Assembly: GCA_016342355.1 (NCBI GenBank)
Contig: JAEINP010000013.1
Coordinates: 48,514-112,513, forward strand
Source of the DNA: Desulfatibacillum sp.
GTDB lineage: Bacteria; Desulfobacterota; Desulfobacteria; Desulfobacterales; Desulfatibacillaceae
Length of the DNA: 64,000 bases
Direction: 5' to 3'
The translations under genes were made by a program, and so were the position numbers. Shown in pieces: positions 45,166 to 55,484 of this stretch (positions within the stretch are counted from its first letter, which is position 1; every line of letters begins with the position of its first letter). The notes below the pieces were generated by a model that saw only the letters and a list, made by a program, of their open reading frames with translations, did no database searches and was not told the DNA's origin.

Positions 45166-45546
45166 ATGCAAGATACCCAGATTTCTCACGAGCCTACAGA
45201 CATCGATCAAACCACTTGCAGGTGGGCCGCCCTCTGCCATGCAGGAGGCCTGGCCGGACTCATTTTTTTACCCTCCATCGGCAATATCCTGGTTCCCCTG
45301 ATTGTTTGGATTTTAAAAAAAGACGATCACCCATTCATTGACCAAGAAGGTAAGGAAGCCCTTAATTTCCAGATTTCCGTAACCATTTACGCCTGGATAA
45401 CTGCGGCCTTGTGCTTTGTGTTGATAGGTTTTGTCATTATACCTGTCCTGGGAATTTTCGTTATCGTGGTTTGTATTTTAGCCACGGTGAAAGCCGTCGA
45501 TGGAAAGGGCTACCACTACCCCCTCACCATTCGTCTCATAAAATAA
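45166..45546 (+). CDS. DUF4870 membrane protein
   Basis: 126 residues with three hydrophobic stretches (about 28-50, 70-92, 96-118). A short hydrophilic N-terminus is followed by RWAALCHAGGLAGLIF and the HPFIDQEGKEALNFQIS segment that marks DUF4870. It is an inner-membrane protein of unknown function. GGGAGAG lies upstream of the ATG. It is 85 bases from the kinase and shows no obvious link to its neighbours. Confidence 0.85.
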   Translation: MQDTQISHEPTDIDQTTCRWAALCHAGGLAGLIFLPSIGNILVPLIVWILKKDDHPFIDQEGKEALNFQISVTIYAWITAALCFVLIGFVIIPVLGIFVIVVCILATVKAVDGKGYHYPLTIRLIK

Positions 45547-45658
45547 ATTGCCGGAGGGATGCCCTGTTTTTTATGAATGAGGGATTCCCCTGCCTCAGCA
45601 AAGGGCCAATAATGTGGTGTTGCAGGGCTGGCCAGCGTTAATAGCAAGGAGCATAAAT

Positions 45659-46465
45659 ATGAATATTGAAGCAGTTAAACTCGCCTATTTCTCACCAACC
45701 GGAACAACCCGAAAAATTCTCCAGGGAATCGCCGAGGGGCTTGGCGCCGAGAGCATCGAGCACATCGACCTGACATTGCCTGAGGCCGATACGCGAGAGT
45801 TGAAAGAAATCCGGGATGACTTGGTGCTTTTGGGAGTCCCTGTGTACGAAGGAAGAGTCGCCAGGACCGCCATCCCCAGATTACAAAGGCTCAAGGCTGA
45901 CAAGACCCCTGCGATCATTGTCGTACTGTACGGCAACAGGGACTTTGAGGATGCCTTGATAGAACTGTATGATATAACAAAGGAATTGGGCTTTTTACCC
46001 ATTGCTTGCGGAGCTTTTGTCGGAGAGCATTCTTTCGCCAACGAGAACAGGCCCATGGCCAACGGGCGGCCTGATTTTGAGGATATTATGAAGGCGAAAG
46101 AATTCGGATTAAAGATACGCGCCAAGATCAACGGCCTGGATGTCATTGATGAGTCGTCCCTGATCAAACCGCCCGGGAATACAACCTACATAGAGCGCGA
46201 TAGAAGCGCAATGGCGGACAAAGCCGCGACCACTGTGGAGGAAGATTGCACCTTGTGCGGCGATTGTGCGCTGCTTTGCCCTGTGGGGGCCATCACCATC
46301 GAAGATGTTGTTAAGACGGACAACGTGGCCTGTATCTTATGCAACGCCTGCGTAAAAGGCTGCCCCACCGGAGCAAGGGTGGTGGATGATCCCATGATCA
46401 ACAAGATCGCCAATTGGGTGAGCAAAAATTTTCAGGCCAGGAGAGAGCCGGAAATATTCATGTAG
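45659..46465 (+). CDS. Flavodoxin-like plus ferredoxin protein (EFR1 type)
   Basis: 268 residues from ATG 45659 (AAGGAG seven bases before); the open frame extends upstream without support. The N-terminal half is a flavodoxin-like fold with the FMN phosphate loop SPTGTTRK. The C-terminal part holds two 4Fe-4S motifs (CTLCGDCALLCP and CILCNACVKGCP). Such proteins shuttle electrons between ferredoxin-type donors and unknown acceptors in anaerobes. It is monocistronic, and the next 690 bases hold only gene remnants. Partner unknown. Confidence 0.85.
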   Translation: MNIEAVKLAYFSPTGTTRKILQGIAEGLGAESIEHIDLTLPEADTRELKEIRDDLVLLGVPVYEGRVARTAIPRLQRLKADKTPAIIVVLYGNRDFEDALIELYDITKELGFLPIACGAFVGEHSFANENRPMANGRPDFEDIMKAKEFGLKIRAKINGLDVIDESSLIKPPGNTTYIERDRSAMADKAATTVEEDCTLCGDCALLCPVGAITIEDVVKTDNVACILCNACVKGCPTGARVVDDPMINKIANWVSKNFQARREPEIFM

Positions 46466-46605
46466 CCTTCGGTCATTCGGACGAGGCGTTGCAGCGTTGA
46501 GGACGGTTGGCGGCGTCCGCACCTGTTGCGCCGATATACCTATTGGCTATGCATGGGAACGGGCCGATTAGGGAAAGGCGGCCGCATTCCATGGATACCG
46601 TTTGA

Positions 46606-46670
46606 TCATGACGATCCCATAATCCGGATTGTCACCATATCGCTGTTTCCGGCCAGGGCATAGTGGTTGA
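46606..46670 (-). pseudogene. 3' end remnant of a pbpC-like gene
   Basis: On the minus strand it reads ALAGNSDMVTIRIMGSS and stop, nearly the same as the end of PbpC in this window (DMAGNSDTVAIQVMGSS and stop), and the DNA matches the pbpC end around 48281-48325. No other part of the gene is present. Confidence 0.7.
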
Positions 46671-46759
46671 GATCGGGTTGGATTTCCTTTTAGCATAGCA
46701 TCCTGAACCATGCGGAGTAACAAGTTTTGATTTTCGGATAATCTGCTTTGAGCCTGGAT

Positions 46760-46975
46760 CTTCGCATCATCCAGTGCTTTTCGGACCATTTGCGCCATTT
46801 CGGATCTCACGATCGGTTTCATCAGCTAACCTTTGATTCCAGGTGCTTTTGCATTTTCCTGGTTGATCCTTTCGCTGAAACCTGTGCAGATGATGAAAGG
46901 CATCTCCGGCCTTATGAAGATCACCTCCAAGGCAAGCAGGTCTCCGGTCATGCTGGGCAGGGTCATGTCAGACAT
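46760..46975 (-). pseudogene. Receiver-domain remnant of a hybrid kinase with internal stop
   Basis: Read on the minus strand from 46975: MSDMTLPSMTGD, then PFIICTGFSE, a TAG stop (46826-46828) exactly where other kinases here have Phe (GIKAFLMKP), and MKPIVRSEMAQMVRKALDDAK. This is the C-terminal half of a receiver domain, close to the kinase at 22233-24827. Kinase and N-terminal parts are gone. The frame then runs on into the pbpC remnant. Confidence 0.75.
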
Positions 46976-47154
46976 CCCATAAAGATTAATTCACTTGTAT
47001 AAAACGGAAATCGCGCAAATTGGAGTGTTTATTTCTTGCCGTATATGATATATAAAAAATTAAGTATTCGATATCATTGTTAAAACAAAGGCAGAATGAT
47101 ATGGTTTATTGCTGCCATGGAAAACGTGTAAATTAGCCGATTGGAATAGCAAGA

Positions 47155-47451
47155 ATGATGTGGCCGTTCAGAAAAAAATTCGAATATCCACCCAGACCGA
47201 AATTTGGTTCGGAACAAAGGGAACTCACAGTTTCCGTAACCAATATGGCGGACTACGTCAGTATCGCGGAAAAAATATCTTTGGAAGCTCTTTCCCATTT
47301 CATGACCAAATATTTCGAGTTGAACAGCGAGGAGATATACAAGAGGGAAGGATGCATAGACCGGTTTGAAGGAGACAAGATCGTCGCCTTCTGGGGCCTA
47401 TTCAGGACGGAAAAGCATAGCGCGCAACTGGCATGCGAGTCGGCCATATAG
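47155..47451 (+). pseudogene. Truncated class III nucleotide cyclase fragment
   Basis: 98 residues covering the first half of an adenylate/guanylate cyclase homology domain: ELTVSVTNMADYVSIAEK and CIDRFEGDKIVAFWG correspond to the two metal-binding strands. The first motif has TNMADY where FSDIRGF is expected, so the first metal Asp is lost. The second half of the domain is missing after a stop. It is almost certainly inactive. No good ribosome site is visible. Confidence 0.6.
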
Positions 47452-47508
47452 GGCACATAGACAGGTGTACTGACCCTGTTCTGTAATGCTTTATTAGGAG
47501 AACGGATT

Positions 47509-48015
47509 ATGAGAAACTTTATGCTCGCAATTTTCTTTTTGGTTTTGACGATGACTGCACACGCTGAGGGCTTTAAACTGACAAATCTTCAGCGTTATGG
47601 GGGGGCTCCGGGAATGGAGTTGTTCCTCCGAGGAGAAAACGGGAGCACGCTCCAAGAAATATTTTCCGTTGTGGAATTGTCAGGCGACGAATTCTACGTC
47701 AGGCTGGTCGGTATATCAACGGAAACAACCAGTGCGGAAATGTTAAAGTATTATAAAGAAAATATGCCCAAGGAACTGGATGCGGCCTTGCAGTCTTCCG
47801 GCCATTGGCACGACCCGGCGGTTTCTCCTTTAGGAAAATCTTTTCCGGGTGCCTTTAAAGCGACTTCTTTGCATTCTTCTTTAGCGGAACAGTTGGCTAA
47901 ACATGGGTATACGGTCACCCAGATCCATTGCGAAAAATACCAGATCCTCAGTAATGGATTTGTCTCCGCGCCGGACGTCCACGTGTATTGCGTCAAAGAC
48001 TCGTTAAAGGAATAG
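47509..48015 (+). CDS. Hypothetical secreted protein
   Basis: 168 residues with a clear signal peptide (MRNFMLAIFFLVLTMTAHA, cleavage near 19-20). The mature part is mixed and hydrophilic, with two cysteines in the C-terminal 30 residues (IHCEKY and VYCVKD) that could pair. No family recognised. AGGAG precedes the ATG with good spacing. It follows a graveyard of truncated genes but looks intact. 48016-48277 downstream holds nothing recognisable. Confidence 0.7.
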   Translation: MRNFMLAIFFLVLTMTAHAEGFKLTNLQRYGGAPGMELFLRGENGSTLQEIFSVVELSGDEFYVRLVGISTETTSAEMLKYYKENMPKELDAALQSSGHWHDPAVSPLGKSFPGAFKATSLHSSLAEQLAKHGYTVTQIHCEKYQILSNGFVSAPDVHVYCVKDSLKE

Positions 48016-48277
48016 GGCTGCCATTCATTGTCGCGCCGGGAGGCGGGGGGGCAATGAATTAAGGCAAGAAGGTTACATGAACACGTTAAAGCGTTTTACG
48101 GGACATCCATAAGAAACTAAAAAATCCACAACAACCTCTAAATGAACCGCACTCAGACACACAGGTTCACTGGAACTTCCTCTTTTCCAGATCAGTATTC
48201 ACGGGAGCACGTTCGTCTGCGAATTTCCGCTTGATCATCATGGAAATTCTCCTTTTTAAGGAGCCGGTTTTTCTGGA

Positions 48278-50638
48278 TTAGGATGACCCCATGACCTGGA
48301 TTGCAACCGTATCGCTGTTTCCGGCCATATCCAAAACTGTGAGCTCGTGGTTACCGGTTTCGGTGAACGGGTAAGTAATGGATTCCCCTATGCCTGCCGA
48401 CCCGATTAAAATCCTGTCCACCATCCAGTAGAGCCTGCCCCGGCCCCCCAGGGCGGATAATTCCACCACGGGCATGGACTGGCTGGCCCCCGCCGGACGC
48501 AGCACCGAATCCGGTAGAATCCCCACTATCTTGATTATCGACGGCGTAGCGGAAACGGCCTTGCCGCAGGAAGGGTCCAGGGCAGGAATAGCAGACCCGG
48601 CTTTTTCGCGGGGATTTAGCCAGGGCGCGGCGGCCCGGGGCCATAAGGCGATTTTTTTGGGAACGGGATTTGTCACCGGGCATTCTCCGTCCACACGCAG
48701 GCCGGTTTGAGGGTTGACCATGACGGTGATGGGGTTGGCGGTCCATTGGTCGTCCAGCCGGTCCGGCAGGGTAGGGGGGGCTGTGCCGTCCAGAATCCAG
48801 GCGGTGCGCCTTTCTCCGCACAGGGGATCGTCCTCGCCATCCGGAATCGTTCCCAGAGGCCAACAGATTTCCACCCTCGAAACAGAAGCAGGCATAGGAT
48901 GGGGAGGCTCTGCCCGGCGCGGCAGGCAGTCAAAGGCTGAAAACATGAGGGGGGCGGCAGTGGCCCGGCCATGGTAGCCAGGGGACGGCGTGCCGTCCGG
49001 CCTGCCCACCCACACGCCCACGGTGTAACCACCCGAGGTTCCGATGGCCCAGGAATCACGGAATCCGTAGCTGGTGCCGGTTTTCCAGGCCACGTTTCTG
49101 GCCCAGCCAGCCAGGGGATTGCCTCCGGGTACACCCGGTCTGCGTTGGCGGGAGAGAATAACCCGCACGATAAAGGCGGAGCCCGGCTTCATGAGCCTTC
49201 GTTCCCGCATGGGTTCTTCCCGGGTGAGTCTGGGCCTGCCTGCCAGTCCATGGCGGTCAAAGGCGGCAAAGGCGCCTACCATGGATTCCAGGCTGGTTCC
49301 TGTCCCTCCCAGGATCATGGCCAGGTTGGGTCCCTGGTGCGGGGGAAATTCCAGGTTCAAGCCTCCCTGTCGCAGCCGGGAGTCGAAAAACTCCGGTCCC
49401 AGGCGATCCAGGATGTCCACGGCAGGGATGTTGAGGGAACGCTGCAAAGCCTCCGCCGCACTCACCGGACCGGCAAACCCGCTTTCAAAATTTCCCGGAC
49501 GATAGCCCGAAAAGGTGAAGGGCGCATCAACCAAAAGGCTTTGGGAGTGGATAAGGCCTTCTTCCATGGCGAAAGCGTACAAATAGGGTTTTAGGGTGGA
49601 GCCAGGGCTGCGAATGGCCCGGACCATGTCCACGTGCCCGAACCTGGAATCATCCAAAAAATCCCCGGACCCCACATAGGCCTTAACTTCCAGGCAGGCG
49701 TTTTCCATAACCAGAATGGCCGCGGAAGTGGCCTCGGGCGTGGACGCGATAAATCGTCCGGCCATTGCCTCCAGGTTTTCCTGGAGCGACGGGTCGATAA
49801 AGGTATGCACCGGAGCATCGGGCCGGGCCTTTTCCTTCAGCCTGCGGGCCAGGAGCGGAGCCATCATGGGCCGGGGCGCAAAACCCGAGTCCACGCCTTC
49901 CATCATGGCGTCCAGGGCGGTTTCCTCGGCCCATACGCCCCGGGTGGCCATGCGTTTCAACACCTTGTCCCGGGCTTTTTGGGCCCTGTCCGGGTGGCGA
50001 TCGGGCCTGAGCCTGCTTGGAGACTGGGGCAGGACGGCCAAAAGGGCTGCTTCGGCGTGGCTTAGTTCCTTGGCGGGCTTGCCCAGGTAGGTGAAACTGG
50101 CCGCCTGAACCCCTTCCACAGGGCCGCCGAACGGGGCGTAATTCAGGTACAGGGTGAGTATTTCGTCTTTGGAGAAATACCATTCCAACTGCAAAGCCCG
50201 GAAGATTTGCTTGCACTTGCCCGGGATGGTTTTTGCGTGTGGGTCCAGGATACGGGCCACCTGCATGGTAAGGGTGGACCCGCCGATCACCGTGTCCGAG
50301 CCCGATACCATATACGCAAAGGCCCGGCCCAGAGAAAAGGGATTAAATCCCGGATGCCTGTAAAAATAGCGGTCCTCGTAGGTCAACAAGGCTTCCAGGT
50401 ACAGGGGCGAAACCTGATCCGGGGTGACCGGATACCGCCACACCCCGTTTTTGTCCGGGAACACCCGGAGGGGGGATCCGTCCGCGCTCGTGACAGCCAC
50501 GGCGAAGTCTTCCCCCTCTCCCCCTGGCAGGGGCAGGGGAAAGACCGCATCCCCGGCCAAAAAGGCCAGCAACAGGATGAGGGGCAGGGCTACCGCGCAG
50601 GCCAGGAAAATTCCACCCGCACGGTTAGCCCCTTTCAT
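48278..50638 (-). CDS. pbpC: Penicillin-binding protein 1C
   Basis: 786 residues from ATG 50638. A membrane anchor (about 10-33), GT51 transglycosylase (EDRYFYRHPG, GGSTLTMQVARIL, then KDEILTLYLNYAPFGGPV) and a transpeptidase domain with STLK, SLN and KTGTSYG motifs. The C-terminal about 90 residues are the BiPBP_C domain seen in PbpC. It polymerises and may crosslink glycan strands in the periplasm. The start lies four bases after the stop of the alpha-2-macroglobulin gene, suggesting translational coupling. An in-frame start at 50680 lies within that gene and has no ribosome site. The yfhM-pbpC arrangement is classical. Confidence 0.92.
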   Translation of the reverse strand: MKGANRAGGIFLACAVALPLILLLAFLAGDAVFPLPLPGGEGEDFAVAVTSADGSPLRVFPDKNGVWRYPVTPDQVSPLYLEALLTYEDRYFYRHPGFNPFSLGRAFAYMVSGSDTVIGGSTLTMQVARILDPHAKTIPGKCKQIFRALQLEWYFSKDEILTLYLNYAPFGGPVEGVQAASFTYLGKPAKELSHAEAALLAVLPQSPSRLRPDRHPDRAQKARDKVLKRMATRGVWAEETALDAMMEGVDSGFAPRPMMAPLLARRLKEKARPDAPVHTFIDPSLQENLEAMAGRFIASTPEATSAAILVMENACLEVKAYVGSGDFLDDSRFGHVDMVRAIRSPGSTLKPYLYAFAMEEGLIHSQSLLVDAPFTFSGYRPGNFESGFAGPVSAAEALQRSLNIPAVDILDRLGPEFFDSRLRQGGLNLEFPPHQGPNLAMILGGTGTSLESMVGAFAAFDRHGLAGRPRLTREEPMRERRLMKPGSAFIVRVILSRQRRPGVPGGNPLAGWARNVAWKTGTSYGFRDSWAIGTSGGYTVGVWVGRPDGTPSPGYHGRATAAPLMFSAFDCLPRRAEPPHPMPASVSRVEICWPLGTIPDGEDDPLCGERRTAWILDGTAPPTLPDRLDDQWTANPITVMVNPQTGLRVDGECPVTNPVPKKIALWPRAAAPWLNPREKAGSAIPALDPSCGKAVSATPSIIKIVGILPDSVLRPAGASQSMPVVELSALGGRGRLYWMVDRILIGSAGIGESITYPFTETGNHELTVLDMAGNSDTVAIQVMGSS

Positions 50639-50642
50639 CGCC

Positions 50643-53600
50643 CTATTTTGCTTTTTGTTGCGGATTGCTGACATTTTCAATGGTAATGGGCTTGCAGGTT
50701 TCGCCCACGCCCCGGATTTCAGGTTGATACATGGATTCCACCATCACAGGCGGAACCGTATAGGTACCGGGGCTGACAGCCCGAACCAGATAATGGAGGC
50801 GGATGGCGCCGTGCTTATACAAAGAAACCGCCGCAACATACCTGTCGTCCAGGAACTGCTCATACTGGGGGCTGCTGGCCCTGGCCCATTCATACACGGT
50901 TTTGTCGTCGATTTTGATGTCCTGGACCTTTACCCCCTGGCTTAAAGCCGGATTTTCCAGTTCAAAGCCAGCCGGAAGCATGTCCACCACCAAAGCGTCG
51001 TAAAGGGACACCTGGGATACGATTTCCACCTCCGCCAACATCATCTCCCCGACCCGGAAGGTGCTCTTTGTGACTTCCTTGCCCTGGAGATCAAAAAGGG
51101 TTCTGTGCACCCTGATTTTGGAATCGTCCATGGCGGGCGGGGTTTTTGTGTAGCCCATGACCGAGGCGGATACAAAGATCACGCCTTCACTTTCCGGGGC
51201 ATAGGAAATCCCCCTCTTGCATTCCTCCGGGCTGGGATTGAACACCAGGGCTCCAATGCCTTCCAAGCGGGTTTTGTCCGAACCGATAGTCAGGATGCCT
51301 GTCCAGGCTGTTCCTTTTTTGGAATCCAGGCGAAGCCCAAGCAGGAGGACTGCGTATTTCTCCTGAGTGGACAAATATCTGCGCTCATGAATGGAGTTTT
51401 GCAATTCGATCAGGTGCTTGCTCCATTTGTCAGATCCCAATTCCTCGTCAGGCAGGATGGCCAAGGACAAGGCCAGATCCCTGATGGAACTGCCATAGTC
51501 CCCCCAGTAATAATCCTTGGCGCCTTTGTGAGCAGCAGCCTTTTCAAAGGCCAGGGCCGCCCGCTTTTTATCGCCCATGCGATCCAGGGCAATCCCCAGT
51601 TGGACCAAAGGCAGGCAGGAGTTGGCTTCTTCTGCGTGGGAGTCAAACAGGGTGCGTAAGGTTCCCAGGGGGGCGCGGCCAGTTTTTGCCAAAACGTAGG
51701 CGGCATAGGCCTGGATGGAGAACCTTAGCTGCTTGTGGTAATCCCTTTCTCCCCAGGAAGGGACAGGCGGCTTGTACCGGAGGTATTCGTCCACCCGATC
51801 CAGGGCTTTGCTCAGCATGGTTTCAGGCACAGGATATCCGGCGTCCCGGGCTTCGAGCAGGAAATTGGCCGCATGGGCTGTGAGCCAGGATTCTTCCTGA
51901 CTGGACGCATCCCACAGGCCAAAGCCGCCCGAACCCTGCTGTTTGCCCATGAGCAGGGTCATGGAGCTTTCCAGGCGCTTGTTCCGTTCCTCCCGGGAGA
52001 TGGATTCTAATCCGTACCGGGTGATGGCCTCGTCGGAAGCGACCAGTAAGGGGTAGCTGCTGGACATGGTTTGTTCCAGGCATCCATAGGGATAGCTGAT
52101 CAATCCCCTCAAGGAATCTGCCACGGGCAGGACCAGGAACGGGGAGATTTTAAACGAGCTTTCGAGTGTGGACGGTATGAGGTCCGAAACCATTTCTTTG
52201 TCCAGGCCAAACTCCTGGCCCGGCTTTAGGGCTGCTTTGGCGATTCTGGAAACCGCCGGATACCCCGGCCTCACTCCCAGTTGCCAGTCCCTGTTGAGGG
52301 GCTTTTCCACGCCTGTCAGTTCCAGTTTTATTTTGCTGGCGCCCCAATCCTGATTGGCGGTCACAGGAAAAACCAGGGTGGTTTTCTGCTGATCAGCCAG
52401 ATGGATTGTCTTGCTTCCGTCCTTGAGGGAAACTGGGCCGGATGCTGACATTTTCAGGGAAAGATTCCGGTCCTTACCCGAGAGATTGTGCACGTCCAGG
52501 GTAAAACCGCTTTCGTCCCCGGGGGCCAGGAATCGCGGCATGGCCAGTTGGGTGACCACCGGGGCCGCCACTGTCATTTCCTTGTCGGCGCTTCCGAAAG
52601 AGTCCGAGCCAAAGGCCACGGCCATCAGCCGCAGGGTTCCGTTAAAATCGGGCAGGTCCAGGGTGACGGTTGCCTTGCCCTGGTTGTCAAAGGCCACGGG
52701 CGCATGGAACAGGGCCACCAGTTTGACTTTGGTTTCCGGCTTTTTGCCTCCGGGCGACGAGTCCGAATCTCCGCCCCACCTGGGCCGGATCAACTTGCCG
52801 TCCATGAACTCCGCCACCTTGGCGTAGAGGTCGTGGATGTTTACGCCATACAGCCTTTGGCCGAAAAAATGCTCCACAGGGTCCGGGGTTTGGAAATTGG
52901 TGATATTTAAAATCCCCACGTCCACGGCTGCCAGGGTTACATACACCGCTTCCCTTGGCGGATTTTCCAAGTGGATGGCAATATCCACCTTTTGGTTGGG
53001 CTCGGTTTTCTCAGGCGCCTCCAGGCCTATGTTCAGGGTGCGCTGGCTCCTGTCCAAAGGCAGATGCACCAGTCCCACAGCCCGGTTAGGCGCAATTTTC
53101 TCCTCGGAATCTATGGGCCTGAACACCGTGGCGCTGATATACAGGTCATGGCTGTCCCAGGACGCGGAAACCGGAATTTCCACCTGGACGCCCTCTTTAG
53201 GAACTTCCAGACGCTTGGACCACAGGACTTTTTTGCCCTCCACCATGATGATCGCCTGCCCGCTATGGGGCGGAGTGACCGTCAGTTTGATGACATCCCC
53301 CGGCAGGTAGGAAGGCTTGTCCAGGGCAAGATTCACCTTGTCCGGTCGGGCGGTCTTGTCCTGCTCATTGCCCCACCACCACCAGCCCACATAAAAACGC
53401 ACACTGGTGTTCAGACCTGTTTCCGGGTCCTTGATGTTCAGCAGGTACCTGCCGTTGGGCAAATTCAGGGACAGGGGGGTAGGCTTGTCTCCGTTAAGAT
53501 TCAGGGATTGGGACAGGTAGGGATAGTTTTTTTCCGTATGCCTGTATATCCATCCTCCATTGTCGGTGTACTCCCAATAATAGTCCCTGTCTTCCTTGGT

Positions 53601-55484
53601 GACGTCCACCAAAAGGCTTGCGGTGGGCGAGATGGCGCCGTCGGAAGCCAGGCGAATCACCTCAAAGGAAACCGGCCCGCCGTCCGGGGCATTGCCCTCG
53701 AACATGGGCCTGACCCCCACCAACGCCTTGGCAGGCCACATGGTCCGGGAGATGCTGCGGGTTACAGGACGGCCTCCGGTTTCGTACAGGCTGGCTGTCA
53801 CCCGCACCTGGACCGGGCTGAGGATCATGCTCCACAGGCTGTCTACGGTTATTTTTCCCTTGCCTTGGTCATCCAGGTTGATTTCGCTGTTTTCCCTGAA
53901 ATCCTGGTAATTTTTGTCTTCCTCCATCCCAAAGAGAAATTCCTTGTAGTCCTGGGAAAGATTCCGTTGGGACTTGACCAGGATCGAGGTGGAAAGGCGA
54001 TTGCCCCCGGCCGGGGCGCCGTAGAGGTACATGCCGGTCACGTCCACTTCAAAGGAGTCTTTGGGAGAAAGGATTGCCTGGGGGGATTCCAGGTCCATTT
54101 TCATGCGTTCGGGCAGGAATTCCTCCACGTGAAATTTGTACACCTCATCAGGAGCTTTGGATGCCTTCACAGTGCGGAGTTCCAGGCTCCAAAGGCCTGT
54201 CATGGCGTTTTTGGACAGGCCCATGTCTCCCTGGCAATAATGGACATCGTCCTGGGAAAGGGCTGTTGCCTGCCATGTGTAGGTTCCGGCGTTTTTTCCG
54301 TCCGGGGCGATCAAACGGGCATGGATGGGCGCCTTGGGAACCGGCCTGCCGTCATAATCCCGTAACAGGCAGGATACGGTAACCCTTTCCCCAGGCCGGT
54401 ATAAATTTCTGGGTCCGTAAGCAAAAATTTCCTGGTTTTTATGGGGGCGCTTGCCATATTTGAAATCCGACAAGTCCAGGGCGGGCAGATCCATAGGCAG
54501 AATGCTCATCTGACCGTTGTATTCCGCCTTGATGAAAACGGTCTTCTTTCTGATTTCTCCAGTTCCCCAGAACATACCGTCTTCGTTGGTTTTTCCCACA
54601 GCCAGTTCCTTGATTCCATCGTCTTTTTGATAAAGGAAACTGAGTTTTGCGCCGGAAATGGGAGAACCGTCCTTTAACGAAGATGCCAGCACATAGATCA
54701 TGTCCTTGTAAACCCTGGCCTGCAGGCCAATGTCCGTCACCACAAAATAAGTGCAGTCGTAGGAATAGGAGTACTGGCCGGGTTTGCGCATGACTGCAAG
54801 ATAGACACCGGGTTTTTTGAGGGCTTTGATGGAGTCCAGGGCGATATTTCTGACTGTCCTGCGGTTGGGCTCTGGGTTCAGGTCAAACCGCCCGGAAAAT
54901 ACAGAGGTTGCTCCTTCTGAAATGTGTTCCAGGGTATAGATATGGAGTGTTCCCCGGGGCCTGGTCCAGTCCACAAAGCGGGCCATGGCATCGTCGCTAA
55001 GTTTCAAGAATTCCACATCCACCGAAGGCACATTGACCGTAGCCACGGGCAACCCCTGTATCAGGCTAGGGGGCAAAAGCAGGCCGTCGCCGGCAAAGCT
55101 GGCTGCAGGCGTGATTTTGCGGGTGGTCACAGATTGGCTGGCTCGCGCCTCAATTATTCTGCCGTCGGCGGATTGGAGGGTATCCAGCACCGTGACCGTG
55201 TATTCGGTTTGGGGCTGCACATTGCCATAGTAAAGAGTGCGGTTGTCCTCGGACAACACCCAGCCCCCCTTGAGAACCTCCTTGGCATTGCTGATGCGCA
55301 GGTGGCTGTCATGCCGAATGGTGGGGTCCAAGGGCGCGGAAAAAATAATGGAGATGGCCGGGCCGTCCTGGTAAGTCCGTTCACTGATGTCCACTACCTT
55401 GAAAGGGGTTTCAGCCGCACCAGGGCTGGAAAGCAACAACACGCAAACAACCAACGCCAGGATAACCGCCACGGCCTGTTTCAT
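50643..55484 (-). CDS. Bacterial alpha-2-macroglobulin (YfhM-type) with thioester
   Basis: 1613 residues. Signal peptide (1-24) ending in GAAE, without a lipobox Cys. MG-type domains over the first 900 residues, bait region around 850-920, and the thioester motif CLEQ at Cys1135 in YPYGCLEQTMSS, followed by the helical thioester domain and C-terminal receptor-binding-like domain. It traps attacking proteases in the periplasm and works with PbpC to protect or repair the wall. The start overlaps the stop of the upstream HdrB-like gene by four bases (ATGA), so all three genes form one transcript. The family is firm. Confidence 0.92.
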   Translation of the reverse strand: MKQAVAVILALVVCVLLLSSPGAAETPFKVVDISERTYQDGPAISIIFSAPLDPTIRHDSHLRISNAKEVLKGGWVLSEDNRTLYYGNVQPQTEYTVTVLDTLQSADGRIIEARASQSVTTRKITPAASFAGDGLLLPPSLIQGLPVATVNVPSVDVEFLKLSDDAMARFVDWTRPRGTLHIYTLEHISEGATSVFSGRFDLNPEPNRRTVRNIALDSIKALKKPGVYLAVMRKPGQYSYSYDCTYFVVTDIGLQARVYKDMIYVLASSLKDGSPISGAKLSFLYQKDDGIKELAVGKTNEDGMFWGTGEIRKKTVFIKAEYNGQMSILPMDLPALDLSDFKYGKRPHKNQEIFAYGPRNLYRPGERVTVSCLLRDYDGRPVPKAPIHARLIAPDGKNAGTYTWQATALSQDDVHYCQGDMGLSKNAMTGLWSLELRTVKASKAPDEVYKFHVEEFLPERMKMDLESPQAILSPKDSFEVDVTGMYLYGAPAGGNRLSTSILVKSQRNLSQDYKEFLFGMEEDKNYQDFRENSEINLDDQGKGKITVDSLWSMILSPVQVRVTASLYETGGRPVTRSISRTMWPAKALVGVRPMFEGNAPDGGPVSFEVIRLASDGAISPTASLLVDVTKEDRDYYWEYTDNGGWIYRHTEKNYPYLSQSLNLNGDKPTPLSLNLPNGRYLLNIKDPETGLNTSVRFYVGWWWWGNEQDKTARPDKVNLALDKPSYLPGDVIKLTVTPPHSGQAIIMVEGKKVLWSKRLEVPKEGVQVEIPVSASWDSHDLYISATVFRPIDSEEKIAPNRAVGLVHLPLDRSQRTLNIGLEAPEKTEPNQKVDIAIHLENPPREAVYVTLAAVDVGILNITNFQTPDPVEHFFGQRLYGVNIHDLYAKVAEFMDGKLIRPRWGGDSDSSPGGKKPETKVKLVALFHAPVAFDNQGKATVTLDLPDFNGTLRLMAVAFGSDSFGSADKEMTVAAPVVTQLAMPRFLAPGDESGFTLDVHNLSGKDRNLSLKMSASGPVSLKDGSKTIHLADQQKTTLVFPVTANQDWGASKIKLELTGVEKPLNRDWQLGVRPGYPAVSRIAKAALKPGQEFGLDKEMVSDLIPSTLESSFKISPFLVLPVADSLRGLISYPYGCLEQTMSSSYPLLVASDEAITRYGLESISREERNKRLESSMTLLMGKQQGSGGFGLWDASSQEESWLTAHAANFLLEARDAGYPVPETMLSKALDRVDEYLRYKPPVPSWGERDYHKQLRFSIQAYAAYVLAKTGRAPLGTLRTLFDSHAEEANSCLPLVQLGIALDRMGDKKRAALAFEKAAAHKGAKDYYWGDYGSSIRDLALSLAILPDEELGSDKWSKHLIELQNSIHERRYLSTQEKYAVLLLGLRLDSKKGTAWTGILTIGSDKTRLEGIGALVFNPSPEECKRGISYAPESEGVIFVSASVMGYTKTPPAMDDSKIRVHRTLFDLQGKEVTKSTFRVGEMMLAEVEIVSQVSLYDALVVDMLPAGFELENPALSQGVKVQDIKIDDKTVYEWARASSPQYEQFLDDRYVAAVSLYKHGAIRLHYLVRAVSPGTYTVPPVMVESMYQPEIRGVGETCKPITIENVSNPQQKAK

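Noticed and set aside
52971..54365. 464-codon plus-strand open frame
   Set aside because: Antisense of the alpha-2-macroglobulin gene.
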